A program made the position numbers and the translations under genes. The notes beneath the pieces were generated by a model that saw only the letters and a program-made list of their open reading frames with translations, did no database searches and was not told the origin of the DNA. Below are positions 24,356 through 35,237 of a stretch of 64,000 nt of DNA, piece after piece. This DNA is from Chlamydoabsidia padenii (Eukaryota > Mucoromycota > Mucoromycetes > Mucorales > Cunninghamellaceae), in contig JAIWND010000003.1 of the NCBI GenBank assembly GCA_025330725.1, positions 1,426,001-1,490,000 of the forward strand. Reading direction: 5' to 3'. Each line of letters opens with the position of its first letter. Position 1 is the first letter of the stretch.

Positions 24356-25615
24356 TTAATCATCATCATCTAATGAAGCAAGTGGTACTTCCTTGATTCG
24401 ACAGTTTTTTGGTGTGAAGAAGATAGATGGCGACGACGAGGTATTTTTGTTGTTGTTTTGTTGTGATAATGGTGACCGTACCATAGCATTGAAATTATTC
24501 TTGATTTGTTGTTTGTCCAGGTCACGCTTCACATCAGAGATCATATCAGCCAAGAAGTTCTATTTCATTCAATACAATTTAGTTGGTATACGAAGCAGTA
24601 TGACACATTCGATTTTTTTTTTTACCTTGAACATAAACAAAGCTTTGATTGTTTCCTTGAATTGACCCATCTGGTTGATACTTGTCGGGAGAATAAGTGC
24701 AGACAGAAGGCTAGAGATATATACATTGTTCTTGAATTCCAATTGATACAAGTAACCGGTCGTGCTGCCTCCATAAAAAAAAAAAAGAGCCGAGTTAGCT
24801 TCATTTTTGTATAATGTTAGGTGTCCTTACCTATAAAGTTCATGGCCATAAGGTTAGTGATTTTTGAATCAGAGATAAGATGGACCTTGTTGAGGATGGT
24901 ACAGTTGGTGCGCAAATTTTTACTTTGTTGTCTCAGAGCCATGTGCATAGTCTTCTTGTTCTTCCATTCATTCGAGGAGAGTTCAATGCTTGTGGGGTGA
25001 TCAATTTTGCGTCCAAATGATGTGGTTGCATCGTATTCATATAATGTTTCATTGTGGTCCATTGCCAATTTCTTAGCGCTTGAGACCGTTTCACCGCTAC
25101 GTGAATATGATAAAAAGAATGGTATAGATTAGCCCAATGAAATAGATATCTATCAAGTCATATACTAACACTTACTCCGCCATGTTTATATCCAGATCCT
25201 TGAGTATAATATGTAGTAGCTTGGCAAACTTACAGTAAAATGTCATTTCTATGGCCTTGTCATCCAGCTTGTCACAAAAAGTATCAGTCCTAAGAATAAA
25301 AAAAAATAAAAGGCTATAGATGGCATAAAAGCTACTATTTTTTCATATTTACCAAATGGAGGGATTCAAGGCGATTCCACGAGTCGAGTTCTATGCATCT
25401 TTATCCAGGTGTTTGATATTTTTACGAGTTTCGTATGCTATTTCAATCTCCATGTTTTTTTCAAGCGACAAAGGACTCGTACCAAGTCATCATACACTGA
25501 GAGCATACCAGCTATTTCAGTATCAATTTTTTAACAACGTAATACATAACTTGACAGGAGATGCCCAACAATCAGAGCATACCAAATAGAAGAATGACTT
25601 TCGTTTGTCTCTAAT
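24356..25615 (-). pseudogene. Broken multi-exon gene of unknown function
   Basis: Not recognised. Good splice sites link exons at about 25290-25185 (KLDDKAIEMTFYCKFAKLLH), 25097-24833 (SGETVSSAKKLAMDH to LMAMNFIG), 24770-24627 (GYLYQLEFKNNVYISS) and 24557-24356 (NFLADMISDVKRDL, ending in PLASLDDDD). The upstream exon (about 25540-25350) is broken: a frame change near 25453, where a Lys codon run occurs, and an in-frame TAG at about 25392 between HLDKDA and NSTRGIAL. The intact downstream splice signals suggest recent decay. The conserved sequence also found in front of Fanzor relic 1 lies upstream of it (25923-25985), so it may be cargo or the accessory gene of the same transposon group. Function cannot be assigned. 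Confidence 0.5.
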
Positions 25616-25922
25616 CAAATATCAGAGTATTTGCCATTGATAGAAGAAAACATATTGATTGTGAGTATCCTTGAAAACCAAAAGGTTTCAAATTTATATT
25701 TACTTACTGTAATGAAGTAGATTTTACGAGGGAAGTGAAGGGATGATCGTAATTTTAAAATAGAACGCAGCAAAAGCAAGCGAAAGAAAGAGGAAGAAAT
25801 GTATTTTAGTAACAAAAATAACATTGATTACATAGCCACGCCTATATTTTTTCACATCACGATCTTTTCGACGCTCGATTAAATTTTTGCACTGCTCCAT
25901 ACAGTGGACTTGGTACAATGGC

Positions 25923-25985
25923 CATTATGTAAACTTTGTTGGAAATAAGCTATAATGTCCACATCGCCACTTTAATCATTAGCAT
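25923..25985 (-). repeat. Copy 2 of the Fanzor-associated sequence
   Basis: Reverse complement begins GATGCTAATGATTAAAGTGG and continues to TATTTCCAACAAAG. Nearly identical to the copy at 26150-26214 and to 263-310. It lies just upstream of the unknown broken gene and is oriented toward it. Confidence 0.75.
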
Positions 25986-26149
25986 CACTTGTCCTTCAAG
26001 ACAGTAGAGCCTTTCCAAATCTTAGTACAGGCAGGCGGGATCTGAAAAAGTACGAAAAGGAACCAGACTTCATTTTTTTTTCTTGCAAAGAACAGGTAAA
26101 AGTCATCGCAAGTCTGAACTGACCGACACAAGGGTCTTGCTACATTGAT

Positions 26150-26214
26150 CATTATGTAAGTTTTTTTTTGGAAATAGGCTATAATGTCCACATCGCCACT
26201 TTAATCATTAGCAT
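26150..26214 (-). repeat. Copy 3 of the Fanzor-associated sequence
   Basis: Same block, about 228 bp from copy 2 in the same orientation, giving a tandem duplication. The DNA following it (26050-26150) is also related to positions 330-400 near Fanzor relic 1, so this copy is the longer match. Confidence 0.75.
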
Positions 26215-27240
26215 CCGTGGACAATTGGAGCAAATAGAGCTCTCACTAAAATCTCGTACGCCTGGAAATTCCCCAATAGAGAACAAATCATATTTCTGGC
26301 CAAAAGTAAAAAACTATCAGATTGGATTTGATGTGGATCCTTCCAATACCATTTGGAGACATCCCTGAAAGGGGACGGTTTCACTTTTTTCGTGTTTTCC
26401 CTTGTGGACCGTTTCCGCAAAGAGCCGGTTTCAAACACCGCTTACCCTATGGTTTCTTGTAAAAGCTCTACCGTCTCAATGGACAATGGATGCTCATCAA
26501 TAAATGGGCCATGAGCATTTCTTAGCCTATTTACAACAAACTTTACATAGAACACCAAGCGCCAAGTCCCTTGTATGGAGCTGTACAGGCTCGCAGTCTT
26601 TGTTTCTTTTTTCTTTACCTCCCGTGTCTAAAAAAGGAGAGTATCAGGGCTCACCGTCTTATCAAACCGATGCCAATAAACCGAATGTGTACTTTTATGA
26701 TCTATTATCAGTAAAAAGTCAAGCTTTCAGACTCTCATTTCAATCGAACCCAATTTAAGGTCATATGTACCATTCATTCCTTTTGCATTGACAATGTCAA
26801 AAGAGCTTAACGAAAGTCTAGCTTTGTCTTTTTTTCACTTATCATGCTAAAAGGGTGATAGGGAGAGAAATAAAATGGAGGAAGTATTTTAGTAAAAGAG
26901 TAGTTTCTCGATCAGAGGCTGTGTTTGTCAAACCCGCTTGATGATACTGATTTATGCTATCCCGATATTATGTCGTTCAGTACCATTCATTCCTATCATA
27001 TGTATTAGGCCATCAGACAATCAACTACCTAATACTTTTTCGCTTATTACAAAGGCCTATGTGCACAAAGTGTTTGATATGATTTTTTTTTATTACATTC
27101 AATTAAAAACAAGAATCATTTACATACTATATCTATACTATAGTGAAAAGGAGGGGGGATGATAAAAAGAGAGCCTAAATTATGTGAGTTAAGAAGGGAT
27201 GAGAGACAAAGAATGCCAGAGACCATAACTGGACTAATTT
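26215..27240. other. Unassigned repeat-island DNA
   Basis: No supported gene. GTACCATTCATTCC occurs twice (about 26768 and 26980). A + strand frame at 26168-26368 overlaps the repeat and has no recognisable domain. Probably decayed transposon sequence. Confidence 0.4.
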
Positions 27241-27249
27241 ATTTATTTT

Positions 27250-27597
27250 AGTTCCATCAAGTGATTCGGGTAATGACACCTGTATTCACTGTGCTTATCT
27301 CAATCGCCTTTTTACAAAAATTCACTTTACAAGCAACGAATCTGGATACCCGTTTACCCTGCATCGCCGACAATTGCCTGTACGCCATGCCTTTGCCATG
27401 ACCATCCATAAAAGCCAAGGACAAACACTGAACCATGTTGGCGTCTACTTGAATGAAAATGTATTCACCCAAGGTCAGCTGTATATTGCACTCTCTCGGG
27501 TCACTAATCCTTATTCCCTTTATGTGGCTATTCCTCGATCTAATTCTTCTCTCCCTCCTTCCGCTTCGAACGTTGTATATCGTGAAGTCCTTATATA
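27250..27597 (+). pseudogene. Pif1-like helicase C-terminus from a second Helitron
   Basis: Carries FTLHRRQLPVRHAFAMTIHK, then KSQGQTL (helicase motif V/VI region), GQLYIALSRV and the same terminal sequence, NVVYREVLI, as the Helitron ending near 24000 (NVVYREALI). Everything upstream of the motif V region is missing. The frame is open from about 27310, so only this tail survives. Either a separate truncated copy or the displaced end of the 21-24 kb element. Confidence 0.8.
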
Positions 27598-27829
27598 ATG
27601 TAGCTTTGTAATGGTAGTATAAATTTGTTGTAGTAGATGATACATGAATAAAACCTTTTTTTTTTTTAACTTTTGTCTTTAATCCTAATCACAGTATAAC
27701 GTAAATCCCACTTGGTCACTACAAAATATACCAGGCTATGTGAACAAAGTCCCGCTTTTTGATCCAATGTAAATCATGCTAAATATGAATCCCGATCACG
27801 CCCCTCCCCCTTCCATCATGGTCAACACT

Positions 27830-27925
27830 CTTCAAACAAACTGTAGCCCAACATTTAATACACAATCTATAGCCCTACATTTAATACACAAGCTGTAACC
27901 CAGTTTTTAATACACAAACTGTAAC
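27830..27925 (+). repeat. Helitron-type 3' tandem repeats, second array
   Basis: Three to four diverged units of about 27 bp, of the form TGTAGCCCAACATTTAATAC plus ACAA, matching units at 24170-24205. Lies about 230 bp beyond the helicase tail stop. Confidence 0.65.
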
Positions 27926-28312
27926 AGGAGGAGATGGCCGGAGGTCAGCGACGAGCCCTGCATATATTGTTATATAAAGGAGAAGTGCAGAGTACTTTTT
28001 TATGATGATTTTTATAACCAAGTTAGATTTACACGCCGCTCCGACCAGAAAGTCAAAGCGACCAACAGACAGTAACAGGTTTATCAACAATGGGATACAG
28101 AGCCGTATGGTTGATATATATGACATGATGATAGTTTTCATAAGATGTTTTTAACTGAAAAGGGTGAATGAATTCACCTTTGCTTGACCACAAGAATGAC
28201 ATTCAATCTATTGCAACATACCACTTACTCCAATCAGGACAGATTAAAAAACAGTTTATTTTATTGTGGAGATTTTAAAAAGATAGAAGAGGGAGCTATA
28301 CTATTAAATTAA

Positions 28313-30450
28313 TTAATTATTATCCTTCAAATCCTTTTCTTTCCAATGGTTCAGCTTGGCTCGAAAGGCCTCTTGATATCGGGCAGCCCTTTCGTCAGTG
28401 GCAAACCGGAATGGCTAAAGATAACAGCAACAACGAAAATGACCTTAGTTCAAAAGAAGTTTTATTTAACAATGGTGGATGGTTTTTACCTTTGCTTCCC
28501 TATGAGAGCGTTTAACGGGTCGATCCTAGTCAATAAAAAGTTCAGTCAGTCAATGTTATTATATATATTTATATACCTACCTCTGATGTTTGTCGCTTTC
28601 TTTTAGTGAGCCTTTTATCAGGTAGATCTTGTGAGTCAGCACGGCGTGTTTCTTGTAATAGCCTATCAGTCAAAGATCCTGGTTGATCTTCAGGGAATTC
28701 ATGACGGTGATGACTAGATATGTATATATATATAAGAGTGTGAATAACATGCTATCAGTGGGGAGGAGGAGGGGGGGGATTACCTAGAGTGAAGAGATCG
28801 TTCACGTGTTAACAAGAAGGGTGATTTTGCCTTTGTCAATCGATGAGTCCATGTGGTGTGATCGTCCTACAAGAAAGAGAGAAAGAGAGGGTAAGTTTTC
28901 CTTGAGTAAAAAAAAAAAAAAAACAAGTTGGATGGTCAACTTACATTAGTAGATCGTAGAGTGGAATGACCACCATTACCCAATCCCTTTTCAAACAATT
29001 TGACTCTTGCTGCCAATGGAATATAAACATCTTCTGGTGTCATTTCATTCTTGATATCGTCAATAGCATTGATTTTGGTTGATGATCGGAATACTTGGGG
29101 TGACCTGGCACGTTTCTATAATAATAATAAAAGATTAGTTCATTCATTCATTCATTCATTCTTCCTTTTTTCCTTCTTCCAACAACTTACCACCACACCA
29201 CCGGATGTCGTCTTGTGTAGTTTTGCATGATGTTGATGATCCACTTGAGCTTGTATCCTACTTTGATAAGATTCCGTGGCACGCATATAATGAGGCAAGG
29301 AATGTTTTTCTTGAGAAGCCAATGTGAGATGTTGCCTGGCGTCGAGTTTGACCGTGTCAAGTAGTGAAGTGGATCGTTTGACAGTAGGTTTGTAAGATGA
29401 GTTGCTATAGACAGGACTTCGGTAAATGACGGGATCTTGAGGTGGACTAGCAGCATCCTTTGGACGTTCTGGACTTGAATGATCCTTTGTTAATGGCGTT
29501 TTGGGTTTTGAAGGAATACTGTAGGTTGGTTCCCGAGGACTGGTGGTATCATAAGGCATTGTGTTTCTAATTGGTGAGCTGATATATTCCAAAGGTCGCC
29601 TATGGTCTTGTTGAGGACTGCGTATTGGTTCCATAGGTGTGTTTTTATACTTGTTCATCATGGTTCCCTGATGAGTGATGGGACTAGTGTTCTCTACTTG
29701 TGGAGGTGAGGATGTGGTCTTCCTTGTTGTTGTTGTTGTTGTTATTGTTGCTGCCGGGTCGTAATTGTTAATAGGTGAGCTTTTAAGTGGTGATCTGTAG
29801 AGACCAATACGATCCAAAGTAGTAATAGTCTTGTTTGCTGGTGGTCGTTCAGGAGGAGATGGCGTCTTGGTGCTTTTTTCAGGTGTTCTTTGATACTGAT
29901 CCAATGTGGTAGTCATCTGAAGTGTCGACTTGGTTGTTATGAGTGGTGAATCATCCAGCAGTTCCCCAGTGTGTCCCATTGGTGTTTGGAAATTGTGCAA
30001 GTTGCCTGGTGGTGATTCGTGACTGAGTGCTGGGTATTGATCAGAGAATCGATTCCTAGTGGGTGAGTTTTTCATTGGTGATTGGTAAAGACTCGTCTTG
30101 TTGGTTTCAGGAGTAGTGGTGGTGGTGACAAAAGGAGATGGTGTCTTGTTGCTAATGGGTCGTTCAGGTGTCCTTTTATACTGATCACTTGATGTCTTTT
30201 GGATTGTCGACTTTACGATGGGTGAACTTGATTTATCCATCAGTTCAGTTCCCCAATCCAAGGTGCGTCGCATTGGTGTTTGAAGATGGTCAAAGTTGGC
30301 TGGTGGTGATTCGCAACTGAGTGTTGGGTATTGATCAGAGAATCGGTTGCTAGATATCGAAGGACTGTCGAATAAAGAGATTGGACTTTTTGAAGCCAAG
30401 TTGTTGTTGTTGTGGTGGTGGTATTTACTTGGTGAGTGAAGATAATCCAT
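28313..30450 (-). CDS. TPX2-like microtubule/spindle protein
   Basis: TPX2 family proteins bind microtubules and activate Aurora kinase at the spindle (family knowledge). Start ATG 30448-30450. A very long first exon encodes a disordered, Ser/Thr-Pro-rich N-terminus with many CDK-like sites (RTPERP, QSPMK, RSPLK, SSPERP). The next exons contain VYIPLAARVKLFEKG, LTKAKSPFLLTRERS and finally PFRFATDERAARYQEAF with KLNHWKEK; these match the repeated TPX2 motifs, which usually pair a KxPxLxTxxR segment with a PFxFxTxxRA segment. Stop TAA at 28313-28315. The N-terminus has an internal duplication: NRFSDQYPTLSCESPP and NRFSDQYPALSHESPP, about 125 residues apart. TTTCAAGTCCCG lies about 85 bp upstream. 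No aurora-binding motif could be pinned down. Confidence 0.7.
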
Positions 30451-30531
30451 GGTGGGAAAAGAAAGAAAAGAAAAAAAAATATTCCTCCGTCCCACAAAAA
30501 TAAAAATAATTTTATAGGTTGTCGTGTTTTA

Positions 30532-30543
30532 TTTCAAGTCCCG
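30532..30543. promoter_or_regulatory. Recurrent promoter motif TTTCAAGTCCCG
   Basis: One-base variant of TTTCAAATCCCG, about 85 bp upstream of the TPX2-like gene start. Confidence 0.45.
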
Positions 30544-30991
30544 ATTGTAGGGCGTGTACTGGAGTGAAATCAAGGGGTTAGACAATAGAAAAAAGAGGTA
30601 CATAATCAATGATGATAACGTACCACTATACAGGAATGCCACTAGGATGATACTGGCAAATCACGTAAAAAGGTGAAGGAGGGTTTGTTTTTTTCATTGA
30701 AAGAGCAAAGTCGTAAATAGGATCCTTTGTACGGCAACAAGTACGCTTAATCAAGGAAGGATTTATTGTTACGCGATAACAATGAATATACACATAAAAA
30801 AATCTCACCTACCATGATCTGTTTTTAGTTCATCTGACAGACAATGCAGCTTGACTTTCAATATGCGCTTTTCAATGTCCGATATTACTCTTCCATCTGG
30901 TAAGGTCAAAGGCTTCATGATCATGCCTTGATGAGAGAAAGGACATTGATAAGGGGATCCTTTTTGAAACGACGGTGCCAGTGTGACTGGG

Positions 30992-31002
30992 CGGGATTTC
31001 AA
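30992..31002. promoter_or_regulatory. Recurrent promoter motif CGGGATTTCAA
   Basis: Variant of the reverse-complement form CGGGATTTGAA, about 145 bp upstream of the transporter start at 31148. Confidence 0.45.
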
Positions 31003-31147
31003 TCAAGTCAAGCACACTCACTCCCTTTTTTTTTTTTTTTCTCTTATCCCTTTACCTTTTTTTTTTTTTTTCCTTCCCTTCTTCTTCTTTTCCATTGTGG
31101 ACACTAAGAACCATTCAAATCGTTACGGTCCCACTGTAACCAACACA

Positions 31148-32453
31148 ATGACAATCCCACGTATTGCCGACCTACCCACGAGCACCAAGAAAACCATACC
31201 CAATTTTAATAGCCACAACATTAATGACCGAATGACGGTGAAACGACCTATACCCTCGAGTGTGACGATAGTGAATGAATCCACACCTCTGATATCACAA
31301 CAAGGAACAGTCTCATTCACCTTGAACCGCCATGATCCTCATCAACGCAATAAAGAACTAGCTGGGTTAATCTTTCTTGTCCTATCTGCTCTGTCATTCA
31401 CGGCCATGACGGTGTGTGTCAAATTAGCCAGCGAGAACAAGATAGGGTCCTTTGAAATTGTGTTTATCCGGTCACTTGTCCAATTGGTCTTGTCTTTGGT
31501 AGCATGTGGAGTGAAACGGATTCATCCTTTTGGCAAGGCAGGGTGTCGACGCTGGCTTCTTTTACGTGCATTCACAATGTCCGTGGGTTTGGCTCTCTTT
31601 TTTTATAGTCTGACGGTTCTCCCACTAGTGGACTCTACAGGTTGGTATTGAAAAAAACAAAAAAATGGACTCACTGATACTTGTTTGCTTCATAGTTTTA
31701 TTTAGTCTGGGACCTGTTTTTACTGCGGTGATTGGATCGATTGTATTAGATGAACGATTCACCAGTTATGATGCGATGTGTGCAATCTCTTGTCTATTTG
31801 GGGTATTTCTTGTAACCAAACCAGGTATCTTGTTTGTTTATACTCGTCATCCAATGATTGTGTCATCCTCTTCTCAACTGGGTATTGAATGTGTATGTGC
31901 GGGGGCTATCATGTCTGCTTTCTCTAATGTCTTGGTACGCAAAATTGGAAAGGAGACTCATTTTTTGGTCCATTCTGTCTACTTTGGTGCCATGTCCTGT
32001 CTCATCAGTCCTCCTGGTCTCCTTGTGTTTCAAAAGATCTTACTTCCTACCAATGGTGATTGGATGATACCCTTGGTATTAATCTTGGTGGGTGTATTTG
32101 CCTTTGTAGGACAATGTCTATTGAATCAAGGGTAAGCTCTTCTCAAGTAACAACTCAAAAGGGTCATTACTTATTTTATTTTGGAATTTAGGTTGAAAAA
32201 GGCACCACCTGCACTTGGTATTATCATTAGTGGATCTGACATTGTCTTTACTTGGTTGGCTGGGATGCTTGTTTTCCATGAATATGCGGATGGTCAGACA
32301 CTCTTTGGATCAATGATTATCTTGGTCATGACGACTACACTTGGCTTGCACAAATTGAAACGTCGGACGATACGCTCGGCAGCAAATAAAGCAGCAAGAA
32401 AACGACAATCTAGGGAAAGATTAGTCGCACCACCTGGCCAACCACAACAATGA
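31148..32453 (+). CDS. EamA/DMT-family transporter (SLC35G-like)
   Basis: Drug/metabolite transporter superfamily protein with two EamA repeats. Start ATG 31148 follows long T runs. A hydrophilic N-terminus of about 75 residues leads into about ten membrane segments, the first being GLIFLVLSALSFTAMTVCVK; RSLVQLVLSLVACG, ALFFYSLTVLPL, LGPVFTAVIGSIVL, AISCLFGVFLVTKPG and IVFTWLAGMLVF follow. Three exons: 31148 to about 31639, about 31694-32131 and about 32192-32453. The junction gives DSTVLFSLGPVF, as in other DMT proteins. A Lys/Arg-rich cytosolic C-terminus ends with RQSRERLVAPP. Substrate unknown; the SLC35G/acyl-malonyl condensing-enzyme-like subgroup is the closest I can name. No disruption seen. 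Confidence 0.85.
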
Positions 32454-32687
32454 TTTACCCATCTACATTAGGTTAGTTATAGTATATTCCCCCCCCCTAC
32501 ACACACACATTCACTTGTTGATACATTTGTTGTTGTTACTTTGTATTGTATGTAATCATCAAATAAAAAACTGTACATGTTATCATCACTTTTTAACTAG
32601 GCATGAATCATCGTCATTTAATAATTAAAATTAAACTGTTTTATTATGTTTATATAATATAATCAAGTAATTATATCTATTATTTAT

Positions 32688-33088
32688 TCATTCGCCAGAG
32701 GTATCCATATGAGATGTTGTCATGTATTCCGACGGCCGACGTGCATTGAGATTTGACAGTGGTTTGAGCCCCTGACTGACGGCATCAGATGGCAAGGTAG
32801 AGCTATAGGAAGGAGGTGGATTCAACAAGGGAGTGACTAAAGATCGACAAGATTGAAGCCGAGCTTCCAAACTCTATATAACAATTTAGTCCACATCTAT
32901 ACTTTTATATATATCCTTGAACTTACCCTGACTCTTCCCACCATATCTTGGACCATCTTGACTGGGTTTGTATTTGGGGAATTGAATCCGGTGGGAGATC
33001 GTGGTATGCGTGTTCGTCTAGGTTGATAGGTTTCATAATAATATGACTTGTCGGGAGTGGATGGTCTGGATGAGGTATCACTATTGTT

Positions 33089-33119
<31 letters not shown>

Positions 33120-34090
33120 AAAAGGTAACGTTGATGTTCTTCCAATTCTTTGTTCTTCCTGTTGGTTGCTTCTAATTGGGATTCAATGTCTTCCAGTCGA
33201 GTCTTTTGTTTGGATGTCTTGTTTCTATAAACAGATAATTCTTGGTTGACCTCTATTATATAAATAAAATAAAAAGTATTTAGTCATGGTCCCATTTATA
33301 TATATATATATATACCATTGAGTTCATCCTTCAACCGTTGTGCCTGTTCTGTCAAATTATCTTTGGTTGCGATTTCATTTTCTAGTAATAACTTTGAGTG
33401 AGTATAAACCAAGAGAAAAGACTGTTTTATCCAACTTACCTAGGATGACATTCCTTTCAATAGCTTTATTTAATTTGACTTCTAAATCCGTCAAGGAAGA
33501 CGTTGCTGCCCTAACAAAATGTGTTAATGCTTAATATCATGAGCCCAGGATCCCTTACTTACCGTTCTGTGCGTTCCAAATCGTCATTATCCAACTCCAA
33601 TTCCAAGATCTTTTTTCTAAACATTTCTTCAGTTGCCCGTAATATATCGATTTCCCTTTGCATTTGCATCATGGTGATATTTTGTTCATGTTTCGCATCT
33701 GTAAACTTGGTCTATAATTAACCATGACGTTAGTAGGGACCCAACTGGTGTATTTTCTTTCCTTCCATTACCTTCCATTCATCAGCATCTCGTCTTGACC
33801 GTTCACATTGAGATTTGAGTTCCTTGTAAGCCTTTTCTGTTGTTTGCAGTTCCTTTTCCAATTCTTCTTCTAGTTCGCGTGAGGAGATTTGGAATTCATC
33901 CAAAGCCGCCCTTGTTTCTTGCAAGGTGTTTTCCAGGTTTTCGGCATGGTTCCTGTAATAATCGAGTTCGTCTTGCGCAGACGTGAATTGCCTATGATAC
34001 GATCAAGGTGGTTAGTGGTTGCTTCGGAGTGGTGGAAGGATTTTCTTCCTTTTACATGATACGAGATGACATGGACATGTCGATGGTCAT
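32688..34090 (-). CDS. NudE/NDE1-family dynein regulator
   Basis: NudE proteins join LIS1 to cytoplasmic dynein and support nuclear migration (family knowledge). Start ATG 34088-34090 (MTIDMSMSSRIM), followed by an intron splitting the Met codon. The N-terminal half is a continuous coiled coil: AQDELDYYRNHAENLENTLQ, EFQISSRELEEELEKEL and LELDNDDLERTERA are the classic NudE pattern. A Gln run of about ten (33085-33120) follows, then a Ser/Pro/Arg-rich region and the C-terminal MVGRVRSLEARLQSCRSLV, also typical. Stop TGA at 32688-32690. About seven exons with short GT-AG introns. The intron at 33296-33314 contains a TA microsatellite. Confidence is high because N- and C-terminal signatures both fit. 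Confidence 0.88.
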
Positions 34091-34934
34091 TGTTTCCACC
34101 CAATCAAAGAATAAATAAAAGGGAAGAAGAAAGGAAACCCCAGATTTTTGGCACGACCTTTATGATTTGAATCATTTTGAAACCCCGATCACCTGACCAC
34201 CTGAGGGATGTCGTCCCCAAGTGTCTTTACATGTGACGATAAAAAGGAGAACAACACAGGTGATATAGGTAATAATCACATTAGCCATGTTTGCGAGTTG
34301 AGAAGAGAGGTGATGGTATTTGAGCTGTGAGTCTTGTATCACTTTACAATGTCGACATCAACCAAAGCGCCCTACTTGGACAAAGCATAGTATGGGATTA
34401 TACCTTTACGAACCAATGCAGAACCATTCTCTGTTGATCGATGTGTTAAGATTTTTAATTCCATCTCCGATCAATGCTCTCCCACTGCAGGTACTTTACC
34501 ATGAAGTTGAACCCTTAACCTTAAAACAATGAAAGAAGCCAGTAGTGAGCATAATTCTTACCGTACAGATCCAAGTGACTTTTTGCATTTTATTGATTTG
34601 AGGATGTTACAGAGATACCATATACGCTCGAGTTACGTCCCCCCTTACATAGGAATGATACTTGCACAAACTTTGACGTATAAATGGTTTTTCTCCAATC
34701 AAAAGCATGTCAAGTAGGATCGATTGATCTTGTAAAAGCATGTCCCCAATCTACAAGTTATCATAAAAGATTGATGAATGTTCAAATCCCGTTTGTATAT
34801 GATTGGCGGGAATTTGTTAGTCGCTGATGTGTGGTGGTGAGTCAAAAAAAAAAAAAAAAGAAAAGAAAAAAGACAAGGGCACACTTTTTTTTTTTTTTTT
34901 TTCCTTCACTCTCTTTCCACTTTTTCTCCCCATC
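34091..34934. promoter_or_regulatory. Divergent promoter region, NudE and isocitrate dehydrogenase
   Basis: No gene supported. Contains TTTGAAACCCCG (34176-34187, about 90 bp from NudE) and TTCAAATCCCG (34781-34791, about 145 bp from the dehydrogenase). GATTGGCGGGAATTTG near 34800 also resembles an E2F/MBF-type TTGGCGGGAA site. Poly-A and poly-T tracts (34844-34870, 34886-34902) lie next to the start. Confidence 0.5.
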
Positions 34935-35203
34935 ATGCTCTCTACCACTCTTCGCTTATCAGCTCTTAAAACATCAGCCAATGGACTTCGTGCCATGAAT
35001 TATTCAACTGGTGCCAAACGTATCAAGGTGGATAATCCTGTGGTTGACTTGGACGGTGATGAAATGACACGTATTATCTGGTCTGATATCAAGGAAAAGC
35101 TTATTCACCCATACTTGGATTTGGATATCAAGTACTATGACTTGGGTATGGAAAGTCGTGATGCTGTAAGTCATTGGATGGATAATGGGGAACAATGAAA
35201 CTC

Positions 35204-35237
<34 letters not shown>

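Noticed and set aside
30570..31002. Minus-strand frame with CPFSHQGMIMKPLTLPDG, U-box-like
   Set aside because: It begins inside the promoter motif of the transporter gene, the frame is short and no convincing second exon was found; possible small gene but not supportable.
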